Positions 8,457 through 16,984 of a DNA stretch of 64,000 nt are shown here, one piece after another; the stretch's first letter is position 1; each line of letters opens with the position of its first letter. The position numbers were made by a program, and so were the translations under genes. The notes beneath the pieces are model-generated. The model made no database searches. It was given only the letters and a program-made list of their open reading frames with translations, and was not told the DNA's origin. Origin of the DNA: Agarilytica rhodophyticola (GTDB taxonomy: Bacteria; Pseudomonadota; Gammaproteobacteria; Pseudomonadales; Cellvibrionaceae); NCBI RefSeq assembly GCF_002157225.2, contig NZ_CP020038.1:6344991-6408990 (forward strand). The letters run 5' to 3'.

Positions 8457-9446
8457 TTACTTCACAGTGGGGTCAATAAGGCCGTTGCTGTAGTGTGCCT
8501 TACCAGAACTATCGATAATGACACAATCAAATTCTTCTAGTCGATTAACGAGGGCTAAACCTTTTTCTACACCTAATACAAATACTGTAGTCGATAGTGG
8601 GTCAGTATCCACACCGTGATTGCCTAAAATGGTGACACTGACAACACCTTTTACAGATGTCCCAGTCTTAGGGTTTAAAATATGGTGAACCCTCTCGCCA
8701 GTGCTTTCGTCAATGAAAAACCTTTCATAATCACCCGATGTCGATATTGCCACATCTTGCAACGGCATGCGGATAAGAGTCTCTGAATCGCCAGGATTTT
8801 GACGAGGATTTTTAATACCGATCATCCATGGCTTGCCACGCTTATCACCTATTACCCGGCTGTCACCACCTGCGCTTATAGTGGCATGTTTCACCCCCAA
8901 ATTGTGCAAGATATAAGCTGCACGATCTACCGCATAACCTTTGGCAACTCCTCCCAAATCAATATATACATGGGGGTGACTGTACGATAACAGGCTCTTC
9001 TTTTTATCTAAATGCACATGTTTATAGTTGATAGCTTCAAGTAGTTGATCACGTTGCTTAACATCCGGTTGTTTACTATTACGATAGTCGTAATAGCGAC
9101 CGACAGAAGCAAAGGTAATATCAAAAGCGCCTTTGCTTAGGTCTCCAAAGAATAGGGATTTATCAATCAGTAAGCTAAGTTCAGGGGAGATTTTCTGAGG
9201 TGCTTTAGCCGCGTTACGATTAACAGAAGATAATTCACTGTCTTCTTTATAAGGAGACAAGGCGTAATCAATACGGTGCATTTCTGCCATAACTTGGGCT
9301 ATGGCTTGATCGGCAATAGCTTTGTCTTCATGCCAGAAACTCAGGCTAATTTGAGTCCCCATAATCGATCGCTTTTCATAATACCAAGCGCTATGGGAGA
9401 AAGATGATAATGCAATCAGCAAGAGAAGAGTGAGAGATCTCAACAC
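8457..9446 (-). CDS. apbE: FAD:protein FMN transferase ApbE
   Basis: 329 residues. ApbE covalently attaches FMN to Thr/Ser of periplasmic or membrane redox subunits such as NqrB/NqrC or RnfG. Family marks are the signal peptide, MGTQISLSF, the DIxxAxxG-type region FDITFASVGRYYD, DLGGVAKGYAVD, the glycine-rich ISAGGDSRVIGD and STSGDYERFF. The start is GTG 9446 with AAGGA seven bases before it. It begins 21 bases after gspN, so it is probably read at the end of the type II secretion operon. No Nqr or Rnf target gene is in the window. Confidence 0.96.
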   Translation of the reverse strand: MLRSLTLLLLIALSSFSHSAWYYEKRSIMGTQISLSFWHEDKAIADQAIAQVMAEMHRIDYALSPYKEDSELSSVNRNAAKAPQKISPELSLLIDKSLFFGDLSKGAFDITFASVGRYYDYRNSKQPDVKQRDQLLEAINYKHVHLDKKKSLLSYSHPHVYIDLGGVAKGYAVDRAAYILHNLGVKHATISAGGDSRVIGDKRGKPWMIGIKNPRQNPGDSETLIRMPLQDVAISTSGDYERFFIDESTGERVHHILNPKTGTSVKGVVSVTILGNHGVDTDPLSTTVFVLGVEKGLALVNRLEEFDCVIIDSSGKAHYSNGLIDPTVK

Positions 9447-9467
9447 AAAGCAGTCCTTTTATTTTAT

Positions 9468-10301
9468 CTATTGCCAGCTTACTTGATAGGTACCTTTTTC
9501 TACTTCTTCGCCAATTAGTTGAATCGCTTGTACTACTTGTCCAGAGGCTCCTTCACGCGGCGTAATCTTTCCGTCTATTCGACTATTTTGCGCACCAGGC
9601 GTCCAGCCAACGTTTAAGTCAACACCATAAGGGCCTTCTATGTCTGTCACCTTCGCGTTTATACCACCTTCACCGTCGGCCTGTACCTGTCCGCCGAACG
9701 AACCCAATGTAAACCAATTTTGTTCAACAAATACACCCGCGTTCTGCCAGCTAAAGCGCGCATCTAGTTGATTAATGGACATCTGATCTACACCTTTAGT
9801 GACGCCACTTAAATCGGCATCAATGATTTGTAAGGAGATTTGGCCAAGAGTTTTTTCTACAGGCAAAAGGTTGCTAATAGTCGAGGCTGGCATATCTAAA
9901 TTGACGTCACTTAAACTAATAGAACCAAAAGGACTTTGACATAAACTACCGGAAATTAATTGTCCGGGAACCTGAGTCTCAAAAGAGAGGCAAGGACGTA
10001 GAATCAGCAAACTCAACGGGTTTAAAGACCAATTAACTTGGCCTAAGGGCATTGTTTTATGTCCTAAATCTACTTGGGCACTGCCTGCACGGCCATGCCA
10101 TAAAGTACCCTGTGTACTCATTAGCCATACATTAGGCGCCGCCTGATGTATGGCCCACGCAGCGATAGATGCCGGAGCCTTAGAAATTACCAGATAAAAG
10201 AAATATATAACTAATGAAACAATAAAGAGCGGTTTAAACACTCTCGATTGAAACATATCTGGCATTGCTTCCGACGAATCTGCTGTTTCGACCTCGGACA
10301 T
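9468..10301 (-). CDS. gspN: Type II secretion system protein N
   Basis: 277 residues with one N-terminal membrane helix at about 22-44 and a periplasmic beta-rich domain. The family pattern is visible in APASIAAWAIHQAAPNVWL, GTLWHGRAGSA and the VNWSLNPLSLLILRPCLSF region. GspN is an accessory part of the secretion apparatus and is absent from some systems. It lies 82 bases after gspM at the end of the gsp run, just before apbE. Confidence 0.93.
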   Translation of the reverse strand: MSEVETADSSEAMPDMFQSRVFKPLFIVSLVIYFFYLVISKAPASIAAWAIHQAAPNVWLMSTQGTLWHGRAGSAQVDLGHKTMPLGQVNWSLNPLSLLILRPCLSFETQVPGQLISGSLCQSPFGSISLSDVNLDMPASTISNLLPVEKTLGQISLQIIDADLSGVTKGVDQMSINQLDARFSWQNAGVFVEQNWFTLGSFGGQVQADGEGGINAKVTDIEGPYGVDLNVGWTPGAQNSRIDGKITPREGASGQVVQAIQLIGEEVEKGTYQVSWQ

Positions 10302-10383
10302 AATTGATCTCGTTTAATTCTTAAGTAAATAGTTAATACCTGTCCACTCAATAGACAGGAGCCTATCCCATAAAGGTGTAAAA

Positions 10384-10863
10384 CTAATCTTGGTGCATCC
10401 GCAAATTAACAGTGACCATCCCGGGGTTTGACGAATTAGATACGGATAGGTCTTTTATCTTAACATTTTGCGATACTTCCATTTCATACATCCATTTGAG
10501 TACATTTTCAAAGCGTGCTTCTTCAAAGCGCAAACGCACACCATTTTTTCCACTGGCATTCATAGAAGCAACTTGCAAGTTATTCGCGCTTACCGTTTGC
10601 TGAACAATGTTCTCAAGAGCGTTACCTCTTCGATTGCTTTGGCCACTGCTCTTATTGGCGACCACTTGTGATGCTAGCTCACGAACATTCTCTAAAGAAT
10701 TACGCAATGCATTGTTAGTGACAATTTGCTTTTGTCTGAGATCGTTAACAGGTTTCAATACCACCATAAATAAAAAGTAAACGATCAAGAAGCCCGAACA
10801 AATTACCAGTGCTAGTTGGTCTCTAGCAGGTGCTTGAGCCCACCATTCTTTTAAATTATCCAT
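10384..10863 (-). CDS. gspM: Type II secretion system protein M
   Basis: 159 residues: a short cytoplasmic N-terminus with the family-typical WWAQAPARDQLAL, a membrane helix at about 18-40, and a periplasmic ferredoxin-like domain (ENIVQQTVSANNLQVASM). GspM is the inner-membrane partner that stabilises GspL in the assembly platform. Its start shares one base with the gspL stop, consistent with coupled synthesis of the pair. Confidence 0.95.
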   Translation of the reverse strand: MDNLKEWWAQAPARDQLALVICSGFLIVYFLFMVVLKPVNDLRQKQIVTNNALRNSLENVRELASQVVANKSSGQSNRRGNALENIVQQTVSANNLQVASMNASGKNGVRLRFEEARFENVLKWMYEMEVSQNVKIKDLSVSNSSNPGMVTVNLRMHQD

Positions 10864-12095
10864 TATCTTTTCTCCAGGATTTTCATATTCGCCTGATAGA
10901 ACTCTCCTCGACGAGTAGTTCGCGGCGAATCTGATTCAAGGCCATTGCTTGCTAACAGCTCTCTAAACTTAGCGAGCTCACCTAAGCCTTTTACTTCCAT
11001 ATTAACTTGCAATTCACGCTGATCGCCGTTGTAGCGAAAATTGGATAATTTAATATCTTTTTGCTGATCCATAGAGCTTGCCAAACCACCTAACAACAAC
11101 ATCAAGTTAGTCGGCTCTGAAGTTTTTGCACCTTTACCATTGAGCAATGACTTCAGACGATTCTCTTCATCGCCTTTGCGTCCATTGGGTACAGCTTGTA
11201 AATATACTTGTTGGATTTGGGATCTGATTTCTTTGCCTTCACTCTTTTTGACAAAATAATCACCTAAAGAGACCACAAAGGCAAAAGCAAAAGCGGCACC
11301 TGCAACATAGGCCGAGGTCTTCCAAGCCTGCCACCATTTACCAAAGGGCAGTTGTCGTGCGAAATTTCCACTTCGAATATTAATAGAGGAACCGAAAAGA
11401 CCGGCATCTACAATGTCCCAATATCCACCCTCCTGCAAGTTGATTGTAATGCTTTCATCAGCTATCCAAGCATCAGGTAAACAGGAGTGTAAAATTTTAA
11501 GGCTTTCTTCGTTATCCGCTATTAAGTTTAAACTAACTTCCTCAAAAGCTAGCTCTTCTTCGAGCCGTTCGAGCACCATAGAAGCAATGTTAACTTCAAT
11601 GGCAAAACCTTTACCTGCTCCAAATTTAGCAATAACTTTTTCGCCATCCAAAAGTATAGTGCCGGCGCTTTCTTGTTGCGCCAATAGCAAATAATCGGGA
11701 TATATCTGTTGTATATCGAAGTTGCCACTTACCAGTTCTTCAAGCGCGGCTGACAACCTTTCCGAGTCGAGATAAACTAAATTAACATGCTCACCTTCTA
11801 CCGTCCCATAAGAGAAGTGCAGATCATCAACTGAGTCGATTAGCTGATCTTCCATTTCATAGGGTAGCAATTTAGCCAAATGCTTTTTATCAACATTCTC
11901 CACTGGCATAGTGCGCACAACAGCTTGTTCACCAGGAAGAAGCAAGCAGACCGGTGCGTTTTGTTCTTGCACCGCATCCTTTAGCTGGTCTGTGTCGCCG
12001 CTATAATAACTTTCTTCCCACACACCATCACCAACCATGGCGCGCCATTGCCATAGATTTTCTTCTAATTGTCGGACAAATATTCGTTCTGCCAC
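10863..12095 (-). CDS. gspL: Type II secretion system protein L
   Basis: 410 residues: a cytoplasmic actin-like domain (about 1-240) that binds the GspE ATPase, a membrane helix at about 262-284 (VAGAAFAFAFVVSLGDYF), and a periplasmic domain that pairs with GspM. Recognisable family text includes VCLLLPGEQAVVRTMPVENV and LAKLLPYEMEDQLIDSVDDLH. It lies between gspK and gspM. Confidence 0.96.
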   Translation of the reverse strand: MAERIFVRQLEENLWQWRAMVGDGVWEESYYSGDTDQLKDAVQEQNAPVCLLLPGEQAVVRTMPVENVDKKHLAKLLPYEMEDQLIDSVDDLHFSYGTVEGEHVNLVYLDSERLSAALEELVSGNFDIQQIYPDYLLLAQQESAGTILLDGEKVIAKFGAGKGFAIEVNIASMVLERLEEELAFEEVSLNLIADNEESLKILHSCLPDAWIADESITINLQEGGYWDIVDAGLFGSSINIRSGNFARQLPFGKWWQAWKTSAYVAGAAFAFAFVVSLGDYFVKKSEGKEIRSQIQQVYLQAVPNGRKGDEENRLKSLLNGKGAKTSEPTNLMLLLGGLASSMDQQKDIKLSNFRYNGDQRELQVNMEVKGLGELAKFRELLASNGLESDSPRTTRRGEFYQANMKILEKR

Positions 12096-12123
12096 AATGC
12101 TTCTCTTTTAATAAAATTGGCTT

Positions 12124-13344
12124 TTAAAAATTGGCGTCTGTGCGCCTTACCACTTCAATTTCTATTGCATCACCCTGAGCACCGTTCCTATTTTGGCCCT
12201 GTGTTTGGTTTGGCTGACCACTAGGATTACCACTGCTGCTACCATTATCACCTGCCGGATCGTTACGCTCGTCACTGCTGCCACCACCGCCACGTTTAAT
12301 GAGACTTTGGCTTCTGCGAATATGTTCTTCGCCTACCGCAGCTTCAGCAAAGAACAAGAAATAAGTACTCTGCGCCATCGCCACTAGGCTGGTATCAAAA
12401 TTTAAATTTTGGTCGCTACTCAACCACACTGAGGGTAGAGCAGGATCATCTTTTAATTCATCCAGGCTGGTGAACTCTCCGGCCTTGATAACTTGTGCAA
12501 TCTCCGTTGCCACCTCGGCAGACATTGGAAATAAATCGCAACTTTCTTTAGGTTGTGCTGCGGTCAAAGTTTGAATAATCGGTATACTAATCGTGTTGAT
12601 ATTCAATCTATTCGACTCTGTTGCCGGCAGTGCCACTACATAAGGAATTAGTTTACGGTACAACTCCGGCGTCATACCTTTAATCACTTGTAGTTCACTG
12701 ACACTTATCATTGGCCCATTGGCAATGGATACCGGCGGTTCCAGCTGGTCATAGTAATCAGATTCTGCGCCACCAAAGCCGGTAATTTCTGAGTCACTAT
12801 CCAGCCAATCAATTAAAGCTTCTGCAATTAACCTCGCCGTTTCTTTTTCTAAGAAAACAGGCTCTTCTTCTTCACCTAAATTAAATGTCTGTAACAAACG
12901 CACAAATAACTGCTGTGCGGGGGTGAACTTGGAGCATTCATTTGTCTCTGGACAAACACCGCTTGCCGGAGGTTGCGAGCCATCGGGGCAATTGTTATCT
13001 TCTCTGGGCAACAATGAATTGATATTCAAACGCCCGTGCGCATCTTCTATTGTGCCTTTAACCCAGCCATGATCGGTAGGAAATGGTTCCGCTTCTTGGG
13101 CCCACGCTTCGCCTAAATGATCAACAGCGCTAGTTTCTTCCCCTTTAGCATCTTCGCTTAAGACCACCATAGCTAATTGCTCAGCACCCTCTAAATATGC
13201 CTTTGCCTGCATACCGTGCCAACGATTGCCACTGCGAGAAATATTGAGTTCGAAGCGCCAAGAGATTTCTACGGCAACAACAGCAATCAGGGCAACAATC
13301 ATCATCGCCATCACTAAAGCAATACCCTCTTGCTTTTGCTGCAC
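12124..13344 (-). CDS. gspK: Type II secretion system minor pseudopilin K
   Basis: 406 residues. GspK caps the pseudopilus tip with GspI and GspJ. The short leader MQQKQEG precedes IALVMAMMIVALIAVVAVEI; unlike other pseudopilins, residue 5 after the cleavage site is not Glu, as is normal for GspK. The alpha-domain insert (GRLNINSLLPREDNN, EALIDWLDSDSEITG) and the repeated NINT-type motif are present. The C-terminal ~55 residues form a Gly/Ser/Asn/Gln-rich tail (RGGGGSSDE onward) that appears longer than usual. Confidence 0.96.
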   Translation of the reverse strand: MQQKQEGIALVMAMMIVALIAVVAVEISWRFELNISRSGNRWHGMQAKAYLEGAEQLAMVVLSEDAKGEETSAVDHLGEAWAQEAEPFPTDHGWVKGTIEDAHGRLNINSLLPREDNNCPDGSQPPASGVCPETNECSKFTPAQQLFVRLLQTFNLGEEEEPVFLEKETARLIAEALIDWLDSDSEITGFGGAESDYYDQLEPPVSIANGPMISVSELQVIKGMTPELYRKLIPYVVALPATESNRLNINTISIPIIQTLTAAQPKESCDLFPMSAEVATEIAQVIKAGEFTSLDELKDDPALPSVWLSSDQNLNFDTSLVAMAQSTYFLFFAEAAVGEEHIRRSQSLIKRGGGGSSDERNDPAGDNGSSSGNPSGQPNQTQGQNRNGAQGDAIEIEVVRRTDANF

Positions 13345-13346
13345 TC

Positions 13347-14009
13347 TTATTCTCCTTTTACTAAAGAGAAGAGGCGTTTAACTTCATTGTAGCCCTCTAT
13401 CTCCATGGTTATTTCAATAGCGAGGGGCAAACCACCAGCTCCTTCACCTTCACTGGCTTGCTGCTGCGGCCAACGCTCAAGCCATGGCCCTGCACTAAAC
13501 GACGAAGCATCAGGGGACAACAAACGCACCTGAATATTCTCAATACCGTCAACCACTTTTCGCTGTTGAGCCAATTCCGAATCCACCGAAGCCAAGTTGT
13601 ACCAAACATCTCGCCACAGAACATCATCTTCCACACGATAGCCAACGCGGATAACTTCAGTGCGCACAAAGTTCAATGGGTTAGCATGCCCACCGCGCAA
13701 TAACGTCAACCAATAGTCCTCGCTATTATCCTCAACCACCATGGCAGGAATATCACTGCCACTTCCCGGACCTAGTGTCTGGCGTCGCGTATGGGATAAC
13801 GCATTCTTTAAATCTGCTTCCAGCAATAACCATACACGATCAACTCGGGCAAGCTTTGCTAAGTTATCTTCCACCGCCTCTTTAGAACGCACAGAAGCAT
13901 CAAGGGATTGGAAAGAAATAACCGCTACTAACGATAAAATAAATACTGCAATCAGAACTTCTATTAATGTTAAGCCCTGACTTTTGTTAGCTTCAGAAAG
14001 GCTATTCAC
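13347..14009 (-). CDS. gspJ: Type II secretion system minor pseudopilin J
   Basis: About 220 residues. The prepilin site is SQG|LTLIEVLIAVFILSL, with Glu at mature position 5. GTG 14009 is chosen as start: it overlaps the end of gspI by eight bases and leaves a normal 12-residue leader. An upstream ATG at 14048 would give a 25-residue leader and a 47-base overlap. The body matches GspJ (WLLLEADLKNALSHTRRQ and RVGYRVEDDVLWRDVW). It forms the pseudopilus tip with GspI and GspK. Confidence 0.94.
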   Translation of the reverse strand: MNSLSEANKSQGLTLIEVLIAVFILSLVAVISFQSLDASVRSKEAVEDNLAKLARVDRVWLLLEADLKNALSHTRRQTLGPGSGSDIPAMVVEDNSEDYWLTLLRGGHANPLNFVRTEVIRVGYRVEDDVLWRDVWYNLASVDSELAQQRKVVDGIENIQVRLLSPDASSFSAGPWLERWPQQQASEGEGAGGLPLAIEITMEIEGYNEVKRLFSLVKGE

Positions 14010-14370
14010 GTAAGAAACCCGATAAATTAGCAAGGGGTTCATCTTCATCTAAGCCCACAGACACTTCCATACGATACATTTCAGGTACTGCTGTCTGTTC
14101 TATTTCTACTTTCCAAAACCACTCTTGACCGGCAAATTCCTCCCGGTCCTGGTTCTTTCTCGTTTTTATGACATTACCCTGTAATTTTTGGGTAATGGTC
14201 AGTTCCTGCATTTTATTTTCTGCAAACCAGTAAGCGTAAGTTTTGGTATTAATATAGGCGGTATGATCGATAACTCCTTGAGTACGTAATAGCATGGCGG
14301 GAAGTGCAAGCCCAACAACCACTAACGCAACTAACACCTCTATTAAAGTGAATCCATTATTTTTCTTCAT
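14002..14370 (-). CDS. gspI: Type II secretion system minor pseudopilin I
   Basis: 122 residues from ATG 14370, giving leader MKKNNG before FTLIEVLVALVVVGLALPA, an ideal prepilin peptidase site. A TTG four codons upstream is less likely. Family features AYWFAENKMQELTI and GQEWFWKVEIEQT are present. GspI nucleates the GspI-J-K tip complex. Its end overlaps the gspJ start. Confidence 0.94.
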   Translation of the reverse strand: MKKNNGFTLIEVLVALVVVGLALPAMLLRTQGVIDHTAYINTKTYAYWFAENKMQELTITQKLQGNVIKTRKNQDREEFAGQEWFWKVEIEQTAVPEMYRMEVSVGLDEDEPLANLSGFLRE

Positions 14371-14483
14371 ACCACATAACAACCTGCATATTTACTGGCG
14401 GATCTATTAACCTATAAATAACTTATAACCTAGTAATCAAAGAGTTCGCCCTGAACTATTTTGATTCGAGCTATTAACAAACT

Positions 14484-15062
14484 CTAAAATTTATCGCGAT
14501 CTTCCTCTTCTAACTCTTCTTCTCTTTCTTTCCATACAACACTTCCCCAAACGTTGACATGAACTGTTTCAATCTCGCCAGGAAGCTGCTCGTGGGTAAA
14601 TTCAATCTCGAACGGAGTGACTTCACCGCTGGGATAAAAGGCTACCAGAGGCACACGCTCTTCTGGTGCATTCTCATATTCCCACTCTTGTTCATCGATA
14701 AAGACTGACAACTCTATATTATTGTCAAAATCTACAGGCGGAATGCCTTCCATTTCCGCCCATCCTTGAGCCGTCATTTTTTGCCAGTGATAACGCCACC
14801 CTTGATCAAGAGGGTTTTCTCGCCATGCGGGAGGTTCTAACATCAAACCAACAGGCTCACCACCTAAAATAGCTAGTTCAGAAACGTGATCACTGATAAC
14901 AACAAAACGTTCTACTGCTTTTGTCATTTTGGTTTCTGGGCTATCTTGAGTAAAAAATACTGTGACACCGCCAAGTACTACCGTAACAAGAAAGACCACG
15001 GTCAGAATTTCAATTAATGTAAAGCCTTTTTGCTGCCTCACATTATTTATTGGCGCACTCAC
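14484..15062 (-). CDS. gspH: Type II secretion system minor pseudopilin H
   Basis: 192 residues with leader MSAPINNVRQQKG then FTLIEILTVVFLVTVVLGG, followed by a beta-rich C-terminal domain including VALLGGEP-type text (ELAILGGEPVGLMLEP). The C-terminus is strikingly acidic (EREEELEEEDRDKF). GspH links the tip complex to the major pseudopilin. It is separated from gspG and gspI by roughly 100-base gaps, larger than elsewhere in the operon. Confidence 0.94.
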   Translation of the reverse strand: MSAPINNVRQQKGFTLIEILTVVFLVTVVLGGVTVFFTQDSPETKMTKAVERFVVISDHVSELAILGGEPVGLMLEPPAWRENPLDQGWRYHWQKMTAQGWAEMEGIPPVDFDNNIELSVFIDEQEWEYENAPEERVPLVAFYPSGEVTPFEIEFTHEQLPGEIETVHVNVWGSVVWKEREEELEEEDRDKF

Positions 15063-15161
15063 ACTATTTGCCTCAAAACTTTTACCTTAAAACCTGTACC
15101 TTAAACACCTCTAACTCAAAACCTATGCGTCTTACACACATTGGCTTCTAAATTAATTTAC

Positions 15162-15599
15162 TTACTTTTCTGCTTTATCCCACACACTAAGATCTGCATA
15201 TTCATCGACACCACCGCGAACACCATCAGCGCCAAGTGTATAGATGTCATAAGGCTTACCTTCAGCAGGACTCAAATATAGATATTCATTACCCCATGGA
15301 TCAGTAGGCAACTTAGAGAGGTAACCATCTTTGCGCCAGTTTTTAGGGACTGGATCTGTTTCAGGAGGAGATACCAATGCTTCTAAGCCTTGTTCAGATG
15401 TTGGGTAAACAAAGTTATCGAGCTTGTACATTTTTAATGCCGTCTCAATGGCATTAAAATCAGACTTTGCAGTAGTTGTTTGCGCCTGTCCTAATGCCCC
15501 AATCACCTGGGGGCCGATGGCAGCAGCAAGTAGACCAATGATGACCACCACCACCATGATCTCGATTAAGGTCATACCCTGTTGATTTCTTAACGTCAT
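15162..15599 (-). CDS. gspG: Type II secretion system major pseudopilin G
   Basis: 145 residues. Leader MTLRNQQG is followed by MTLIEIMVVVVIIGLLAAAI, the classic major pseudopilin N-terminus. The conserved YPTSEQGLEALV and the C-terminal calcium-site region (YTLGADGVRGG…EYADLSVWD) are intact. GspG polymerises into the pseudopilus that pushes folded substrates through the secretin. The 145-base gap before it (from gspF) and the 99-base gap after it could hold extra expression signals, though none was identified with confidence. Confidence 0.97.
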   Translation of the reverse strand: MTLRNQQGMTLIEIMVVVVIIGLLAAAIGPQVIGALGQAQTTTAKSDFNAIETALKMYKLDNFVYPTSEQGLEALVSPPETDPVPKNWRKDGYLSKLPTDPWGNEYLYLSPAEGKPYDIYTLGADGVRGGVDEYADLSVWDKAEK

Positions 15600-15744
15600 A
15601 ACTCACTCTCTCAATAATTTTAATTAATAGCTTGAGATCTATAGATCCCTTTAATGAACAAATCCTCACACAGAAATTTGATCAAACTATGGAAACTTAT
15701 GGCAAATTTCGTGTTTTCAATATCGCCAAAGTACCCACTGGGCA

Positions 15745-16980
15745 TTAGCCACCTACAAGCTGATTCATGTTGAAAATTGGTAACAAAATAGCCATTACGA
15801 TGGTCGTGACTGTGCCCCCCATAAACAGCACCATGGCAGGTTCAAGGAGCCCCATAACTGTATTTAATGTGAATTCTAACTCTCGCTCTTGGTTGCGAGC
15901 GGCATGCAGTAACTGCTCGGCCAACTTACCATTGGCCTCACCTGATGCCACCATCTGCACCAGCAATGGAGGAAATACATCTACCTGGTCAAGGGCACGG
16001 TGAAAACTTGTGCCTTCCTGTACAGAGATAGCAACTTCTGCCGATGCACTGCGCAATTCAGAATTGCTCAATACCTGTGAGCCAATTTTTAAAGCTTCTA
16101 ATAAAGGCACGCCACTGTTAGCCAACAAGCCTAATGTACTGGCATAACGCGAGGCTTCAGATTGCAAGATAACACCACCGACCAGAGGCATACGAAGTTT
16201 TATTTTATCCCAATGACGGCCGCGTTTGGGATGGTTAACGAGCCATTTAAATAAGACAAATAGAGCGACAATGAAGAGCAGCAGAAATACGCCGTAATTA
16301 ACTAGAAAATTACTCGAGGCGATCAATACCTTGGTCAATATGGGCAATTCCATATCATTACGTTCAAACATGGTAACGAGGTTAGGTACAACCTTCACCA
16401 TCATTATCGTGACCACAGTGATACAAACAAATAACATCACCACCGGGTAGATCATGGCGGACTTAAGTTTTTGCTTTATTTCTTGACTGCGTTCGGTGTA
16501 GTCGGCGAGTCTTTCTAATACTGGGCCAAGAAAACCAGATGACTCCCCTGCTTTCACCATTGCTCGGTAAAGGTTATCAAACACTCGGGGTAATTCAGCG
16601 AGAGCTTGAGTTAAGCTGAGCCCTTCCAAAACTCGCGAACGTATCTGTAAAACGATGGTTTTTATCGCAGGCTTGCGGCTTTGCTTTGCCGCTGCTTGTA
16701 ACACTTCATCTAGAGGAAGACCTGATTGAACCAGAGAAGCCAACTGTCGCGTTACCAATGAAACATCGCGATAGCCCATGGTTGGGCCACCGAAAGAAAA
16801 GCTGAAGCCCTTCGAGTCACCCGACTTTTCTTTCTGATTTTTACGGGAAGATTTAACTTCTAAAGGCTTAAGCTGACGCCCACGCAATTGGCTGCGAATA
16901 TGTCTCTCAGAATCCCCTTCAAGAATGCCTTTGACTTTTTTTCCTTTAGCATCAAGCGCCAGATATGTATACGCACCCAT
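15745..16980 (-). CDS. gspF: Type II secretion system inner-membrane protein F
   Basis: 411 residues with two GspF cytoplasmic domains (about 75-195 and 275-400) and membrane segments near 175-200, 225-245 and 380-402. Typical text includes ATRQLASLVQSGLPL-like VTRQLASLVQSGLPLDEVL, SAMIYPVVMLFVCITVV and EPAMVLFMGGTVTTIVMAILLP. It is the central platform protein that GspE acts on. It begins four bases after the gspE stop. Confidence 0.97.
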   Translation of the reverse strand: MGAYTYLALDAKGKKVKGILEGDSERHIRSQLRGRQLKPLEVKSSRKNQKEKSGDSKGFSFSFGGPTMGYRDVSLVTRQLASLVQSGLPLDEVLQAAAKQSRKPAIKTIVLQIRSRVLEGLSLTQALAELPRVFDNLYRAMVKAGESSGFLGPVLERLADYTERSQEIKQKLKSAMIYPVVMLFVCITVVTIMMVKVVPNLVTMFERNDMELPILTKVLIASSNFLVNYGVFLLLFIVALFVLFKWLVNHPKRGRHWDKIKLRMPLVGGVILQSEASRYASTLGLLANSGVPLLEALKIGSQVLSNSELRSASAEVAISVQEGTSFHRALDQVDVFPPLLVQMVASGEANGKLAEQLLHAARNQERELEFTLNTVMGLLEPAMVLFMGGTVTTIVMAILLPIFNMNQLVGG

Positions 16981-16984
16981 CGTC

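Noticed and set aside
14010-14048. ATG 14048 as the gspJ start
   Set aside because: Gives an over-long prepilin leader and a 47-base overlap with gspI; GTG 14009 gives a normal leader.
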